From Trifolium pratense (lineage: Eukaryota; Streptophyta; Magnoliopsida; Fabales; Fabaceae): a DNA stretch of 64,000 nt. Shown piece after piece: positions 1 to 12,344 of this stretch. The position numbers and the translations under genes were made by a program. The stretch's first letter is position 1, and every line of letters begins with the position of its first letter. The stretch spans positions 35,340,001 through 35,404,000 of the forward strand of contig NC_060060.1 in NCBI RefSeq assembly GCF_020283565.1, written 5' to 3'. The notes beneath the pieces were generated by a model. It saw only the letters and a list, made by a program, of their open reading frames with translations, was not told the DNA's origin and ran no database searches.

Positions 1-153
1 CTGTTAAGAATTTTGATAAGGCTTGAATAATAAAGCACTCAGTTAGTCCCCTTATTATAGGGTTTAGCATGACGATAAGGCATCAAAAACCTATTACATA
101 TTGTTAGTGGTGATGTAATGTTTGTGCAGGTTTAACCGAGTTTTCTATCTCAG

Positions 154-3100
154 GTTCTCTTTGACATTGGTGTTGTATCTACCAAGGAGCCCTTCCAATG
201 TGTCATAAACCAGGGGATTATCCTTGGCGAGGTAATTTCATTTCTTATGATTGAAATTTGAGGGGGAAAATTAGATAATCATCACAATTTTCTAATGGTT
301 TGGATGGCAGGTTCAATATATGGCTTGTAGGGATAAAGATGGAAATCTGATATCTGCTGATTCTACTAATATGTTGAATGAACATAATCTAGAAAGGATT
401 TCCGAGGAAAAGGTTTCTCAATTAAGTTTCCACTTTCTCAACGTATTCTAAGATTTTGAACCTAAACTTTTTTTCTTGACAAGAATTTATATTATTTTTC
501 CTGGAGTGTAGGTCACAAAATCTGGGGATTCTTTTGTCTTGAAAGAAAATCCTGAGATACGTTTAGTTGCCCGTGCTCATAAAATGAGTAAAAGCAGAGG
601 AAATGTTGTTAATCCTGATGATGTCGTTTCTGAGTATGGTGCAGATTCTCTTCGTTTATATGAAATGTTCATGGGACCATTGAGGTAGGTTTGACCTTGG
701 TCCTTATTCAAAACAACAATATGTTGCTATTCTGCCCCTTTTTCATTTATTTCTTTGTGGTGGTATGGGGATGAGGCACTGTCAAGCTGTGGATCTTGTT
801 CTAATATGGACTTTCACCTCACATCACTTTTATCCTTGATTTTTGCTTTTAACATGTTCCCAGAGACTCAAAAACATGGAGTACTAGCGGCATTGAAGGT
901 GTACATCGGTTTTTAGGTAGAACTTGGAGGCTGATTGTTGGCTTACCTTTGTCTGATGGCACATATAATGATAGAACTGTATCAGTTGACGAGGAACCTA
1001 CTATAGAACAACTTCGTTGTCTTCATAAATGCATTGCTAAGGTCAATATCTAAATATTTAATCATAATTTAGTAGTGTCTTTCTTTATGGATTTAACACA
1101 CCAATTTGGGACAATTGAGCTAAGAATTTACTTTCAGTATTCAGGTAACAGAGGAAATTGAAGGCACACGGTTCAACACTGGAATATCTGCAATGATGGA
1201 GTTCCTTAATGCAGCATATAAGGTATTTATCCGTTTCTATTTCCACTGTTTTAAATTTTTTGTATCCAAAGGAAGCCTCGGCAGTTGGCAAGCTATTGGA
1301 GATCCTGCTACTTTACAAATACAACATAATTAAGCCTACTATGGCCCTTCCTGAGACCAGGTTGCATGCATCCCCTGTTCCCCTCAGCTGTCTTTCCTTT
1401 CCCTTTATTTTACATTTCTGGGGCGAGGAAGGTAAGAAACATCTGATATCGTCAAGAATGGAATGGCTATTCCGTTCCATTTAATGATAATAAGCAAGAA
1501 TAGAAAATAAAAATTATCCAATGATAATAATACCCTTACAAGAAGGAATGGTGATGGGATTAGTATTAACAGTAGGGCTAGTAGATGGTGGTGGTATGTC
1601 GTTGATATCATGGCGGTGGTGGAAGTGGCATGTCAAATAAGTGGTGTGTGGTGATGGTAATTGCAGTAGGGGTGGCTTTAGCAATGTTTGTAGGCCTGGT
1701 AGAAGTGAGCATGTGATTCCAGGAATGACCTATAAAATATTCTTGCCAGTTTGAATCCCTGAACTATAAGGAAAGTTGTTTTGGTCATTGTTATTTTGAT
1801 TTTAGTCGTGAAATATTTGTTCATCTTAGAATTTATTCTTGTAATACGTGAACCATGTTTTTTATTTTAATACGTGAATCATGTCTATGGAATAGAGAAT
1901 ATATATACTAATTCCAACAGACAGATATTACAGTCTAAAACAAAAACAACAATGACCAAAAGCAATTTTCCTATGTTTGAGGCATTAAAATCAGCAAGAA
2001 ATTTTTAGGGACTAAATCAGAAAACTTGTATATTATTATAGGTGATAAAAAGTTATTTGAGCCTTATAATTGCGTAATGTTTTTTTTTTATCTGTTTATG
2101 TCTGGCTGCATGCAATAATAAGCAAAATGAAAATACACATCTTTGTATATATCCTTTATGGTAATGCGCTACACACCTTTTATGAAGTGTATTGTTCTTA
2201 GTATAGAAAATGTTATGTTTGGGTTTCTTATTTTTTATAGTAAAAGTGTTCCTTTTATGCTTTGTCCCTCTCCCTTACTAATTTCCTTCTCTTAATAATC
2301 AGTAAATTCCTTGATTCCATGTAACACAGACTCAGTATGATCTCTATATTTCTGTTGGCCTATATTTTCAGTGGGATAACCATCCAAGATCAGTGGTTGA
2401 GGCTTTTGTTTTGCTGCTATCACCATACGCGCCACACATGGCTGAAGAGCTGTGGTCTCGTCTAGGTCACACCAAATCATTAGCCTATGAACCTTTTCCT
2501 AAGGTATGAATTTGGGTCAATATCAAACATACCTAGTTTTCATATGCTTGTCAAGTTATGTGTTCCCTGATTTTCAAATTCTTTAATTGATAGTGTACTA
2601 TTTCCAATTCTCCAATAACGTGAAACAAATATTTGATTTTGTTACACATTCCCTCCACAGTTACCGATTACCTCGAGAAATGGATTGGAGAGGATCCCAA
2701 CTCATCCCTGTATATAACAAAGTAATTAGTTAATTAACTTATGTATATTCAATAGTTCCAGGGGCCTTTTTGGTTAGATAGTTAGTTTATTTACTATGAA
2801 CGGAAAATGAATCAAAAGATATAGGAGGGCAGGAAGATATCGATTTCAAGTCAAGCCCTTTAATCTCATGAATACCAAAACTTGATTTTGACTCTTCTGA
2901 CTATTTGCTTGCAAATGAGCTGCCAACTTTCCACAGCTTTATAGAAAACAATATTTTGTGGGTTTAGAAAAGCAACATAAAAGACCACAAAAAAAAGAAA
3001 AGCAACATAAAAGAGAGGCAGATCAAATTGGGAGGGGAGGAGTGTGAAACAGTGAGTTATGTGGGGAGGATATGTGAAACACGTACAAACGTGACAGTGT

Positions 3101-3598
3101 CATGCTTTTCCCTAAAATGAGAGGATCCTGATCCAAAGACGTGCTATTATTTGTGGCTGTCTGATATGACTTGTGCCATGCCACTAAGCCACAAATGACT
3201 CATTATCGTTGTGTTTATACTTATTAAGTTTAGATGAGGAAAATAAAATCTGTACTAATATTAGATTTCTATTAAGGAATTAAATTATCATAGATAAGAA
3301 AATATAGAAATCAATCCTAAGAGATGATCATAATATTTATATGTTGTAACTGCAGGCAAATCCTGCTTATCTGAAGGAGTCAACAATAGTACTCCCAGTT
3401 CAGATTAATGGCAAGACAAGAGGTACCATCCAGGTTGAAGAAACATGTACAGAGGAGGATGCTTTTGCATTAGCATCTACGGATGAAAAGCTATCCAAGT
3501 ATTTGGATGGTCAATCTGTCAGGAAAAGAATTTATGTTCCTGGCAAGATCTTGAATGTTGTTCTGGACCGTAAAAACATCAAGGTTGGTGTACAGTAG
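154..3598 (+). CDS. Leucyl-tRNA synthetase, organellar (bacterial) type, 3' part
   Basis: The enzyme charges tRNA-Leu with leucine; the bacterial-like plant form normally serves chloroplast and mitochondrion. The gene begins upstream of the window. Visible exons, joined in frame: 154-231, 311-412, 512-684, 864-1041, 1145-1222, 2372-2503, 3356-3598 (stop TAG). The third exon carries the class I catalytic loop KMSKS followed by [11 protein letters not shown], then [17 protein letters not shown], diagnostic of LeuRS. Later exons give the anticodon-binding helical domain ([16 protein letters not shown]) and a C-terminal domain beginning around [13 protein letters not shown] and ending [20 protein letters not shown], a typical bacterial-type LeuRS end. 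All exons keep frame with GT/AG borders and no stops, so the gene looks functional. Two introns are large: 1223-2371 and 2504-3355. Family assignment is firm; organelle targeting is inferred because the N-terminus is outside the window. Confidence 0.93.
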
Positions 3599-4639
3599 GT
3601 ACTTTATACTGTGTACATTTCTGCCGGAAGCATCAATCAAAATATAAATTTTGGTTGTGTTGACTGATTACCTTCCTAACTGCCCTGTATCCACTGAATG
3701 ACCAAAGCATTTCTAAAGACGGCAACGTTGGCTGGAGGGTCGAGCTTGTTGCACGGTAAGTGACAGCTAGCCAAGTATTCACCATAATCACTGTTAATAG
3801 TTGAACTAGAGCGGCAACACAGGTTTCCAGTCTGCTCTGATCATTAAAATGATCTTCATGTGTAACCAATATACTCTGTTTGTGGATCTTGTCCATTGTA
3901 ATAATTTTGTTTTTTGTATTGTTGTATAATTTGGAATGGTTTTAGTCTTGTTAGGATTTTGTTTGAATGAACTTTCTGTATTTGCATCAAGGTGTCTTAT
4001 GATGATCTAGGAGGGAATCTCATGAAGGGACAACATCCAAGTAAAATGGTCCTTGTTGACCAAATTCATTTTTGTGGTATGGGCATTGCTGTGATGGTTA
4101 CAAACCTTGCACAATATTAGGGACAGCATCTTTAATATTGCAAATTATCTTTAAGACATGGGAAAAATGGTCTTCTACCGTGTGAGGCATGCTTGCCAAA
4201 ATCATACAAGTAGCATTTTCCCACTGACATCATGCAAGTAGCATACTCCTTTTAAAAACAAGTAAAGTGCATTCAAGTCTCTTTGAAATAAAACTTTTCT
4301 TCAATAAATATGTAAAAATAATATAATGTAAAATGTTAAATTGGTAAGTATTATCAGTGTAAACTTATACTCAAATTTGTACACATGCATCATATCATGT
4401 TTTATACAGAGACCCCATGTTTTAGTAATTTGCTGAGTGCAGTGGAAAATAAGAAAGGGCAGTGTTTACTGTTTTGTATTATTTTTTTTCCAAAATGGAT
4501 AATATGTGGTGAGTATTTTTTTTTTGACAAAGTTAAGAAAAGTAAGAGGACGGTGTGATTGAAAAAACGGGTGGTGGAAAAAGCAACTTTAAAAAAAGTG
4601 CTTACTTGTGTGTGTGTAATTACACATGTTAGAAATTTT
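3599..4639. other. LeuRS 3' UTR and intergenic DNA
   Basis: Nothing recognisable is coded here. The first few hundred bases probably include the 3' UTR of the LeuRS gene. The rest is AT-rich and has no clear terminal repeats. Confidence 0.5.
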
Positions 4640-5727
4640 GTGGAACTTTTCTCTCCCGACCCCCTCATTTCTTTTTTACCTCCCATAAATCTCATTTTGC
4701 TCGTTGCGGTATGAAATTTTTTGCCAACAAACTTCGGTTTATATAAACCGAAGTTTTTAAACATGGAAAAAAAAATTCGGTTTATATAAACCGAAATAAC
4801 ATATACCCCCCAAAAAGAAGGAAAATTTATGTGAAAATTCGTGTAGAACTACCTGTGGTAAATTTAGCATATCTCTCTGAATATAGGTCGTATGCTAATG
4901 ATTTTTAATCCAGTGTAAAGAAGACAAAATTTACTATAAGATTGACACCGGAATTATTAAATTTCATTAAGTATAGTATGAGAAAATCTACCTACAAGTT
5001 TGAGAAAAGTTTCTATAAAATGTTGTAGAGATACCTGTGGTAAATTTATCATAGCTCTCTGAATATAAGTCGTATGCTAATGAATTTTAATCCAGTGTAA
5101 AGAAGACAAAATTTACTACTAAATTGACACCGGAATTGTTAAATTTCATTAAGTATAGTATGCGAAACGCTACCTACAAGTTTGAGAAAAGTTTCTGCAA
5201 AATGTTGTAGAGATACCTGTGATAAATTTATCATAACTCTCTGAATATAAGTCGTATGCTAATGATTTTTCATCTAGTGTAAAGAAGACAAAATTTAATA
5301 CAAGATTGACACCGGAATTGTTAAATTTCATTAAGTATAGTATGAGAAAATCTACCTACAAGTTTGAGAAAAATTTATGCTCTGTTTCTGTACCAGTACC
5401 CATTATTTGGTCAAACTGAACCAATTGGATAGTTAACCCTCAAAATAAAAATTATATTTGTATTCTTGACACCCTAAGCTTTCCAACGAGTGGCCGTTTA
5501 CTCAAATCAGACATCGTTTAGTATTTCAAATAAATTGTGGAAGTTGAGGGTCTCATGCATAATTTATGTAGGAAAGCTGAAAAAAAATTTGGAACACAAT
5601 ATTTCGTTTTATATAAACCGAAATTTTTTAGCATGACAAAAAAAATTCGGTTCATATAAACCGAAGTACCCCTAAGGGCAAAAACGGAAATTCAGGGGTA
5701 GAAAAAAAATGAGTTTGTGGACCTCTT
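4640..5727. mobile_element. Non-autonomous DNA element with internal 182-bp tandem repeats
   Basis: Two related palindromic blocks (4723-4797 and 5598-5671), each containing the motif TTTATATAAACCGAA, flank a tandem array. Outside them, the left flank near 4640-4685 and the inverted right flank near 5690-5727 are similar (a pyrimidine-rich stretch with CTCATTT and TACC), suggesting terminal inverted repeats. No transposase frame is present. The borders are approximate and no target-site duplication was confirmed. Confidence 0.55.
4851..5390 (+). repeat. Three tandem copies of a 182-bp unit
   Basis: The marker ACCTGTGGTAAATTTA (with small changes) recurs at 4851, 5033 and 5215, exactly 182 bases apart each time. 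Other shared landmarks are TGAATATA.GTCGTATGCTAATGA, TTGACACCGGAATT and CTACCTACAAGTTTGAG. The third copy is slightly shorter. Confidence 0.9.
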
Positions 5728-6119
5728 CCCAGTTTGATGAACCTTGTTAAAAGGTCGAGACTTGTCTTTCTCTTAATAGCTTGACATGACAGTGATAAGT
5801 ACATCAAGCATTGATGGCACAAAGTCATCAGAACAGTATCTTCTTCATGAGGGGGCCCTGTTATAAATTTTGATGTTTTATTTGTGTGTTTCATGTTTAA
5901 TTTTAGTAGCTTCATTATATTTTCATCGTACAAAACTTTATCAAAATCAAATCAAATTTCATTTCTTACAATTAGAATAACTTACAAAGAACATTGGAAG
6001 AATAAAATATAAATCATCAACAATAGGACAAATGAATTAGATAAGCAATGTGCTTGTATTGTACTTTTTCCCCTTACAAATACAGTAGATGATAAATTGC
6101 ATATAACATTTTGACTCCA
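5728..6119. other. Intergenic, peroxidase 3' flank
   Basis: AT-rich DNA downstream of the minus-strand peroxidase gene. It probably contains that gene's 3' UTR. No other feature was seen. Confidence 0.5.
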
Positions 6120-7724
6120 TTAGTTTCTCTGGCTGCATTTCCTTCTTACTTCACCCTGCATATTTGTGAGAACATTGGAAGAAGAAAGCTTAACAAATGC
6201 AGATTTGAAGGAGTCAAAGAAGTAGTTCTGATCCACAGCAAATCTCATGACAAAGGGTGCAGTTCTTGGATCTGTAGAAATGTATGAGTCAATACCAAAC
6301 AAACCTCTCCCCATCAAAATTTCTCTGTAATAATGATTGTCAAATATTGTAGGGGTCATGTCAATAGGCACAAATGTTAGGTTTGTCAAAGGAATCTCTG
6401 TTGGGCATGCTAGTCTTAGTGAGGTTTTAAACCTCCAATCCATATTATCTCTTATCTGTTGATTATACAATCTGCCAACAATGTTTATGCAGTGTCCAAC
6501 ACCTAGTGTATGTGCACCTGTCAATAGTAATTATAACAAATCAAAAACTTTGTCAAATGCTGTAAGGAATTTGGAAATTAAGTGTTCTATGCCTGGTATC
6601 ATAAGTTCTATCCTGAAAACACAGATTATGGATTACATGCAGTTAGCGGTTACTGTAGTCGGTGATCTCAACCATTGATCAAGATCAGACAATTTCTTGG
6701 CCAGACTTAGTTACCTCGCGGCCGAATTCCGGATTACTAGGGATCCTTTCCCCTAAGAACCAGAGGGTTAAACCAAAAACAAAAAAAAATTCCGAGATTT
6801 ATATTTAATACGGCTAAGGAATCTAGCTCCCTCTATGCTTCTATGTTTCAAAAATGATTCTGAAAATTGCTAGTTGATTCCATATTCTTGAAACAATTCT
6901 CACATACACCTAAAGAAGGAGGAAAAAATATTGGTTGTGGGGGAATGGTCCTATAGAAAGTAAAGTCTACTTACTTAGTTTAGTTATTTATGGTTGGAAT
7001 GTATTACCTAAAATGGAAACAGCTTCTTGAATGCTCATTCCTTTAGATTTAAAAATGGATATAAATTCATCAACTGATATTGTTGGTGAAGGAAGCTTAG
7101 CATCAGCTTGTTTAGAACTAGAAGTTGTTGAATCTTTTCTTCCAAGTGGAACTTCAATATTAGGTCCTCCAGAAAGGGCAACTGATGCCTTAGCAGCTAA
7201 TACAATGATATCTGCACAAGAGACTTGTCCTGGACATTCTTCTTCTAACACTGATTTTATGACATCGATTGTTTCTCTATGTTTGATTCCAAAGTTTCTC
7301 GAAGATGTTATTTCGGTGCTTCGAGTAATGTAGTTTGTGTCCAACAAAATTGAGGCATCACATCCCTGCATGAAGAAAAAGAAAACAAGTATGATGAGTC
7401 CCCAAAAACCTAAATGACATAAATGTTTACCTACTCCTACGTTAGAATATTTGTCTAAAAATGTTAAGTTAGTGAATTAAGCTATTTAGTGATTACCTGA
7501 ACTTGGCAGTCATGAAACATGAGCCTGAGTAATGATGATGGTGCAGTTATATCTGTCAATAATAAGCTCATCAATTTTTTCTCAACCAAACTTTCCAAGT
7601 TTGGACATGAATACTTGTAGTAGTTGTATGAAAGTTGGTTTCCTTGTACCCCAAATGAAAGTGGCAATGGCATAGCCATAATAACCACAGTGGCAAGCAA
7701 AACCAAAGGAAGAGATATCTCCAT
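6120..7724 (-). CDS. Class III secretory plant peroxidase
   Basis: A haem peroxidase of the secretory pathway that oxidises phenolic substrates with H2O2 in the cell wall or vacuole. Three exons on the minus strand (7724-7497, 7365-7008, 6517-6120) give 327 residues, the usual family length. A hydrophobic signal peptide covers about residues 1-25. The distal site is RLMFHDC with R67 and H71; GCDASILLD follows directly in exon 2. ECPGQVSCADI and the proximal haem ligand in AHTLGVGHC (H198) are present, and the conserved cysteines appear complete. The residue after the FHDC cysteine is Gln, where Phe is most common. The frame is intact with consensus splice sites. The second intron (7007-6518) carries a SINE-like repeat. 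The start was chosen at 7724 because it gives the signal peptide. Confidence 0.93.
6660..6796 (+). mobile_element. SINE-like repeat in peroxidase intron
   Basis: Contains the 3' block CCTTTCCCCTAAGAACCAGAG followed by an A-rich tail. The same block precedes the A-tail of the elements at 14742-14849 and 57117-57166. It is antisense to the peroxidase gene. The 5' border and target duplication were not found. Confidence 0.55.
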
Positions 7725-9083
7725 TTCTTCCTGTGAAGAAGGAGAATGTGTTAGTTTATGGTGAGGAATGATGGAAACTTTATTTATATTTGCCCAAGTG
7801 TTGTGTTTGTGATTATGTTGATCTTAATGATACAGTTGGAAGAGTAGTAATATTATTGAGTTGAGTTGGCATATGTTGAAATGCCAATAATAGACATAAC
7901 CTTGTCAACTGGGCCCTTCTATTTAAAGAACACAACGTTCAATCTGTTTGTCTATATTATTATTTCAAAATATGTTACGGATACAAGTATCCACTATAAG
8001 GATCTGTTTGAGTCATTTACCACTCTTGGGTTGGGCCAATCTAATAGAATCCGTAAAATTAAAACAATGAAATTGTGTATTATTGAATGATAAAGATGAG
8101 CTCAAGAGCTCTACATTGGTGTGAAAATGTTGAAGAAGAGATAAACCAGAGTGTAACACTCCTACCAGAGAGCAATGCTCCTATCTAAATAGAGATCTCT
8201 CTTCAACCAACTCTGTAACAATCTAAGACAAGTAATTAAAATGTCATTAACTCCCATAAAATGCCACAAACTCGATCATTTCTCCCATTCTAATTACTTG
8301 TAGAAAAAGCGCTCATGTAATTAGCATACTAGATCTTTGGTGTTCTGTCACAATCTCATTTGCGCGCGTCGATGGTTTGTCTAGTCCCACTTATCTATCC
8401 ATATCAAGTTAAACAAGACTAAAATTTTAGTTTCATCTCTAAAATTACACAATTTTTCTATTATGTCCCTTGAAAATGAACAAATTATACAGTTTCTAAC
8501 AACGTGTACATATTTTAAGCAAAAAATTTAGCTTCAATTGGGTCCTCGCTTGCTAGTGGATAGTAAAATTTGTGTTTCTCGAATTAGTCGATTATTGAGC
8601 CGAATTTTATATCTAATTTTTTTTCTTCTAACATTGTGTCATATCTGTCACCTTAGTCTATTAAGACTCGGAAGTGACAATTTGTGTAAAATTAAGGAGG
8701 TGGTATAAATGTAGAGACAATATTAAGAACCTACTTCTTTTTTATAAGAAGGAACTTACTTGATTAAATAGAAGAAGTTATTATGATTTTAGTTGAGGAT
8801 CGATGGAAACATATTTCCTGAAAATGCAGTTATAGTCTCAACCGTCCGATGTAAACGAATAGTTGAGATTGTTTTAGTACATATAACATATGCACCGTTT
8901 GATCTTAAACCAACGATTAAGATTAACTACTGTACGTAACTTCGTGATAATACTACAGCAGCAAATCAAAATCCGATGAATGAAATGGGTTGGACAGTAC
9001 TAACTTGTAAGTACCATCATGCAAGAATAATGTTGAGTAGAGAATAAAGATAATCATACCATTATACCAATATGGCATATGAT
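7725..9083. other. Peroxidase upstream region and intergenic DNA
   Basis: The first few hundred bases should hold the peroxidase promoter. The rest is AT-rich. Near 8830-8930 there are phrases such as AACCGTCCGAT that are common in plant DNA-transposon ends, but no borders could be set. Confidence 0.45.
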
Positions 9084-9580
9084 CAGAGGCGGCTCGCAGG
9101 CATGTGCGAGGTGTGCGACGGCATAGCGCCTCAAAATTTTGAGGGTCTCAACTCAAAATTTTGAGGTCCTATAATATTACTTATATATTATTTATACCTA
9201 TAAAATATCAGATGTATATTAATAGATTAATTTTTAGGCCCTAAAATAATAGTTATATATTGTTAATGTTCATAAATATCATGAGTATCAATATATTAGT
9301 TATCTATACTCGTAAATATAGTTCTAGTCCATTTTAATCTTTGCATAAAATTTAATCTTAGATTATGATGTTCCTTTTTGACGTTATATTCAAAGATAAT
9401 TATTTTGTATTTCTTGTTTCATTTAATTTAATGTAAGATTTAATATTGATAATTTATATGTTTACAAGAATTTTTTTTTATATTATATGCAATTTAAATC
9501 GATAATTTTTTAAATTTTTTTTATTAAGGGGCCACTTTTATATTTTGCACAGAGGCTCCTAAAACTCGGAGACGCCCCTG
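9084..9580. mobile_element. Non-autonomous hAT element with 8-bp target duplication
   Basis: A 497-bp element. It starts CAGAGGCGGCTC and ends in the inverse of CAGGGGCGTCTC. It is flanked by identical 8-bp direct repeats CATATGAT (9076-9083 and 9581-9588), the target-site size of hAT transposons. No coding frame. Confidence 0.85.
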
Positions 9581-9707
9581 CATATGATTGGGATTTGTAA
9601 CTACGACTCTATGATACTCATTTCACATTCATGTACCTAAACAATGATAATTCCTTTAATAAAGTAAAAAGATCTCATTATCTTCCAACATTTACCGTTG
9701 AGAATTA

Positions 9708-9845
9708 CTCCCTTCGTGACACTATATAAGCAAAAAACACATTTCTAGGTTCATTGCTTTATTAATGTATTTAGTTTATAAAATACATTAATAAAGCAAT
9801 GAACCTAAAAAGAGTTTTTTTGCTTATATAGTGTTACGGAGAGAG
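9708..9845. mobile_element. Stowaway-type (Tc1/mariner) MITE
   Basis: A 138-bp near-perfect palindrome. It begins CTCCCTTCGTGACACTATA and ends with the inverse form, flanked by TA on both sides (9706-9707, 9846-9847). The family signature is CTCCCTCCG-like ends plus a TA target site. Confidence 0.9.
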
Positions 9846-9847
9846 TA

Positions 9848-10432
9848 GTAGAAGTGTTTTTATATATACTCTGCCAGCTCTTGATTAATCAATTCTATGA
9901 AGTTGCATTTATTTATTCATATATAATACAAAAATACAAGCATTGTATCCCATGCATGTTGAGTAAATGAATGTCTTGAATTAGTTGGTTGTTGTTGGAG
10001 ATTAAATTAAATACAATAATAGGACATGTGCCATGAATGAATGAATGAAGTAACCAGCAGGATAAGAGTACTATGAATTAAACAAATTTGACATAAAACA
10101 TAGTATATATTAGAGACACAACCCAACATGCCCCTAGTAATTAAGGAACGTACCTATTGTTGTATTATGATCAGTTGTGATCCAAATAAAAGATGAACAA
10201 GTAGTTATATGCTGCTTTTCAAATCTATGATATCTATCGGTTAATGCGACATGAATTTAAGAAATGACAATGAGTGAATGGTAGAGTCAATGGTTGAGAA
10301 CCCAAAGTTTTATGTAGTACTATTTATTTTAGTGTAATAATAATCATACATTAAAACTAAAAGTGCGACATCACAAACCATTTTGTGGAGATCGAGTCAT
10401 TGGTTGCCTCAATTCAATATCATTATTACGTA
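9848..10432. other. AT-rich intergenic stretch
   Basis: No gene, repeat border or RNA was recognised. Confidence 0.4.
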
Positions 10433-10579
10433 CATCTTCCGTAATACTATATAAGTAAAAATCACTTTTCTAAATTCATTGCATAATGAATGTATTTGGT
10501 TTATATTATAAATTATATACATTAATTATGCAATGAATCTAGAAAAATGATTTTTTCTTATATAGTGTTACCAAATGAG
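10433..10579. mobile_element. Stowaway-type MITE, second copy
   Basis: A palindrome related to the one at 9708-9845. It shares ACTATATAAG near the left end, its inverse CTTATATAGTGTTAC near the right end and an internal CAATGAAT motif. TA dinucleotides flank it. The ends are more degenerate. Confidence 0.8.
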
Positions 10580-11741
10580 TACTATAGTATTATTGTTTTT
10601 GAGATTATTTTACTACGTAAATCTAAGTTTAAAATATGTTCGATTTCAAAATCAACAGTCAAGATTGGATATAATGTAAAGCAATGTGTTCTCTTACAAC
10701 AACCAAGATCAGCATTATTTATGTGTTTAACTCCTTCTTTGACTTTAGTGGTTAGAAATTTCTATTTGAAGAACTTTGCCAATATTTGCTATAGTAGCAG
10801 TAGTTATGATTGTATATTATTCTTCACCCTCATCCCCTTTTACTAATAAAAAATTGTTTAAGGGAGTAAATTGTTTAAGGCAGTAGTTAGAATATGACAT
10901 TTATGATAATGAATCCTCTTAATTTTTCTCAATTTTCATATTTTAATTATTAATCAACTTTTTTCCATTTCTTTTAAATTTAAATATTGTCTTATATTTA
11001 TAATCTAATGGTCTAAAATGTCATATTATTTCCTCAATTTTTTTTTCACTTGAGAGAATCCTCTCTCGACATTTATTGATGTAAAGATAGGAAAAAATAT
11101 GAAATTATTTATTAAAATGTTGAGTAGACAACACAAAACATGAAAAACAATTTCCTTAAAAAAAAAACACAAAACATGAAAAGACAAAACATAAATAATT
11201 TTGATTTGACAAATAAAAAAAAAAGAAAAATTAAGTAATAAATATGTGAAAAAAGACTTGAAGTATGTACTATAATATGAGGAGGTTCGTTAGAGAAAAC
11301 CATTGAAAATTGCATGTTGTGAATTTTTTTTTTTAACTGAAATGGCAAGAAGGCAAATTGAAACGATGAGAGATATTTTGGAATGTGAGCCTAAGACTAT
11401 GTTTCATCAAGTTATTCATTATATGCTAATCAGGGAAGTTATGAAGATAAATTTGTACTATATTTTTTACTCAAAAAAAAAATTGTAATATATTTAGTAA
11501 TTTTTATGAAAAGGTTTAAATTAGTCGTTTATTATTTTTTTTTGTTGAAAAATTAGTCGTTTATTATTTTGTAGGTTTATGTTGAAAATTTTAGTTTAGT
11601 CAAAAAAAAAATATGTTGAAAATTTTAGTCTGACTTACACAAGGAGCCCATTATCCCTTTTTTTTCAAAAAAATTTGTTGATCTACATTGATGATATTGG
11701 GCTCGACGGAGGCAAATCTTTACAGCCCAGCTGTTATTTTA
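10580..11741. other. AT-rich intergenic stretch
   Basis: Low-complexity AT-rich DNA. The short open frames here have no recognisable protein signature. Confidence 0.4.
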
Positions 11742-11988
11742 GATAGCTTCTCTTTAGGTCCCGTGCTTCTTTTTTCCTCTTGGATTTTCAATTTTGTTCT
11801 TGAAAAAAATTTGGAACGCAAAAATCGAAATTTTTCTAGTTCAAATTTAGGAAAAATTCGGAAAATAAAAACCGAAGTTTTTTTCCATGGCAAAAAAAAT
11901 TTAGTAAACGAAAACTGAAGTTTTTATTGAAGGGCAAAAAAGAAAATCCAAGAGAGGAAAAAGAAACACGGGCCCGAAGAGAAGCTAT
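11742..11988. mobile_element. Mutator-type MITE with 10-bp target duplication
   Basis: A 247-bp element with long terminal inverted repeats: GATAGCTTCTCTTTAGGTCC at the left and the inverse of ATAGCTTCTCTTCGGGCCC at the right. The direct repeats TGTTATTTTA at 11732-11741 and 11989-11998 fit the 9-11-bp Mutator target size. The interior shares the ACCGAAGTTTTT..CATGGCAAAA motif with the element at 4640-5727. Confidence 0.78.
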
Positions 11989-11998
11989 TGTTATTTTA

Positions 11999-12340
11999 TT
12001 ATTTTGTTTGTATAACTTAAATACAATAATATTTTTGAAAAAAAAAACCATAAATTAACAATGGTTTCTCTTCTCACTCAAAAAAATTCATTTTTTACAC
12101 TTGAAAAAAAACTTTTGGTCGCGTTTCCCGAATTTTTTTACCTTACTTTCGAGGGAAGAAGAGAAACGTGGGGTGGGGGGTTTGGTGGAGGGAAACCATA
12201 ATACTTGTGTTTGTCCTTGCTTAGGACATTTGAATTGTGATACCTTAATGTAGTTAAACTTTTTTTAATCCAATTATTATTTTTAAAAAAATTTAGATCA
12301 ATAAATTCACAATCAATTATAAAAAAGAACTCCATTGCTA
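11999..12340. other. AT-rich intergenic stretch
   Basis: No gene seen. It ends in a short TA tract at the left border of the pectate lyase duplication. Confidence 0.4.
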
Positions 12341-12344
12341 TATA

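Noticed and set aside
4402..4764. 120-codon minus-strand frame
   Set aside because: Low-complexity, overlaps the repeat element border, and shows no domain.
6716..6745. GCGGCCGAATTCCGG looks like a NotI/EcoRI cloning linker
   Set aside because: It is embedded in a repeat whose neighbouring block (CCCCTAAGAACCAGAGGG) occurs at two other places in the window, so it is more likely genomic repeat sequence than vector.
8080..8360. Possible LTR end (GATGAGCTCAAGAGCTCTAC)
   Set aside because: No matching second LTR, primer-binding site or target duplication was found, so no LTR element is called.
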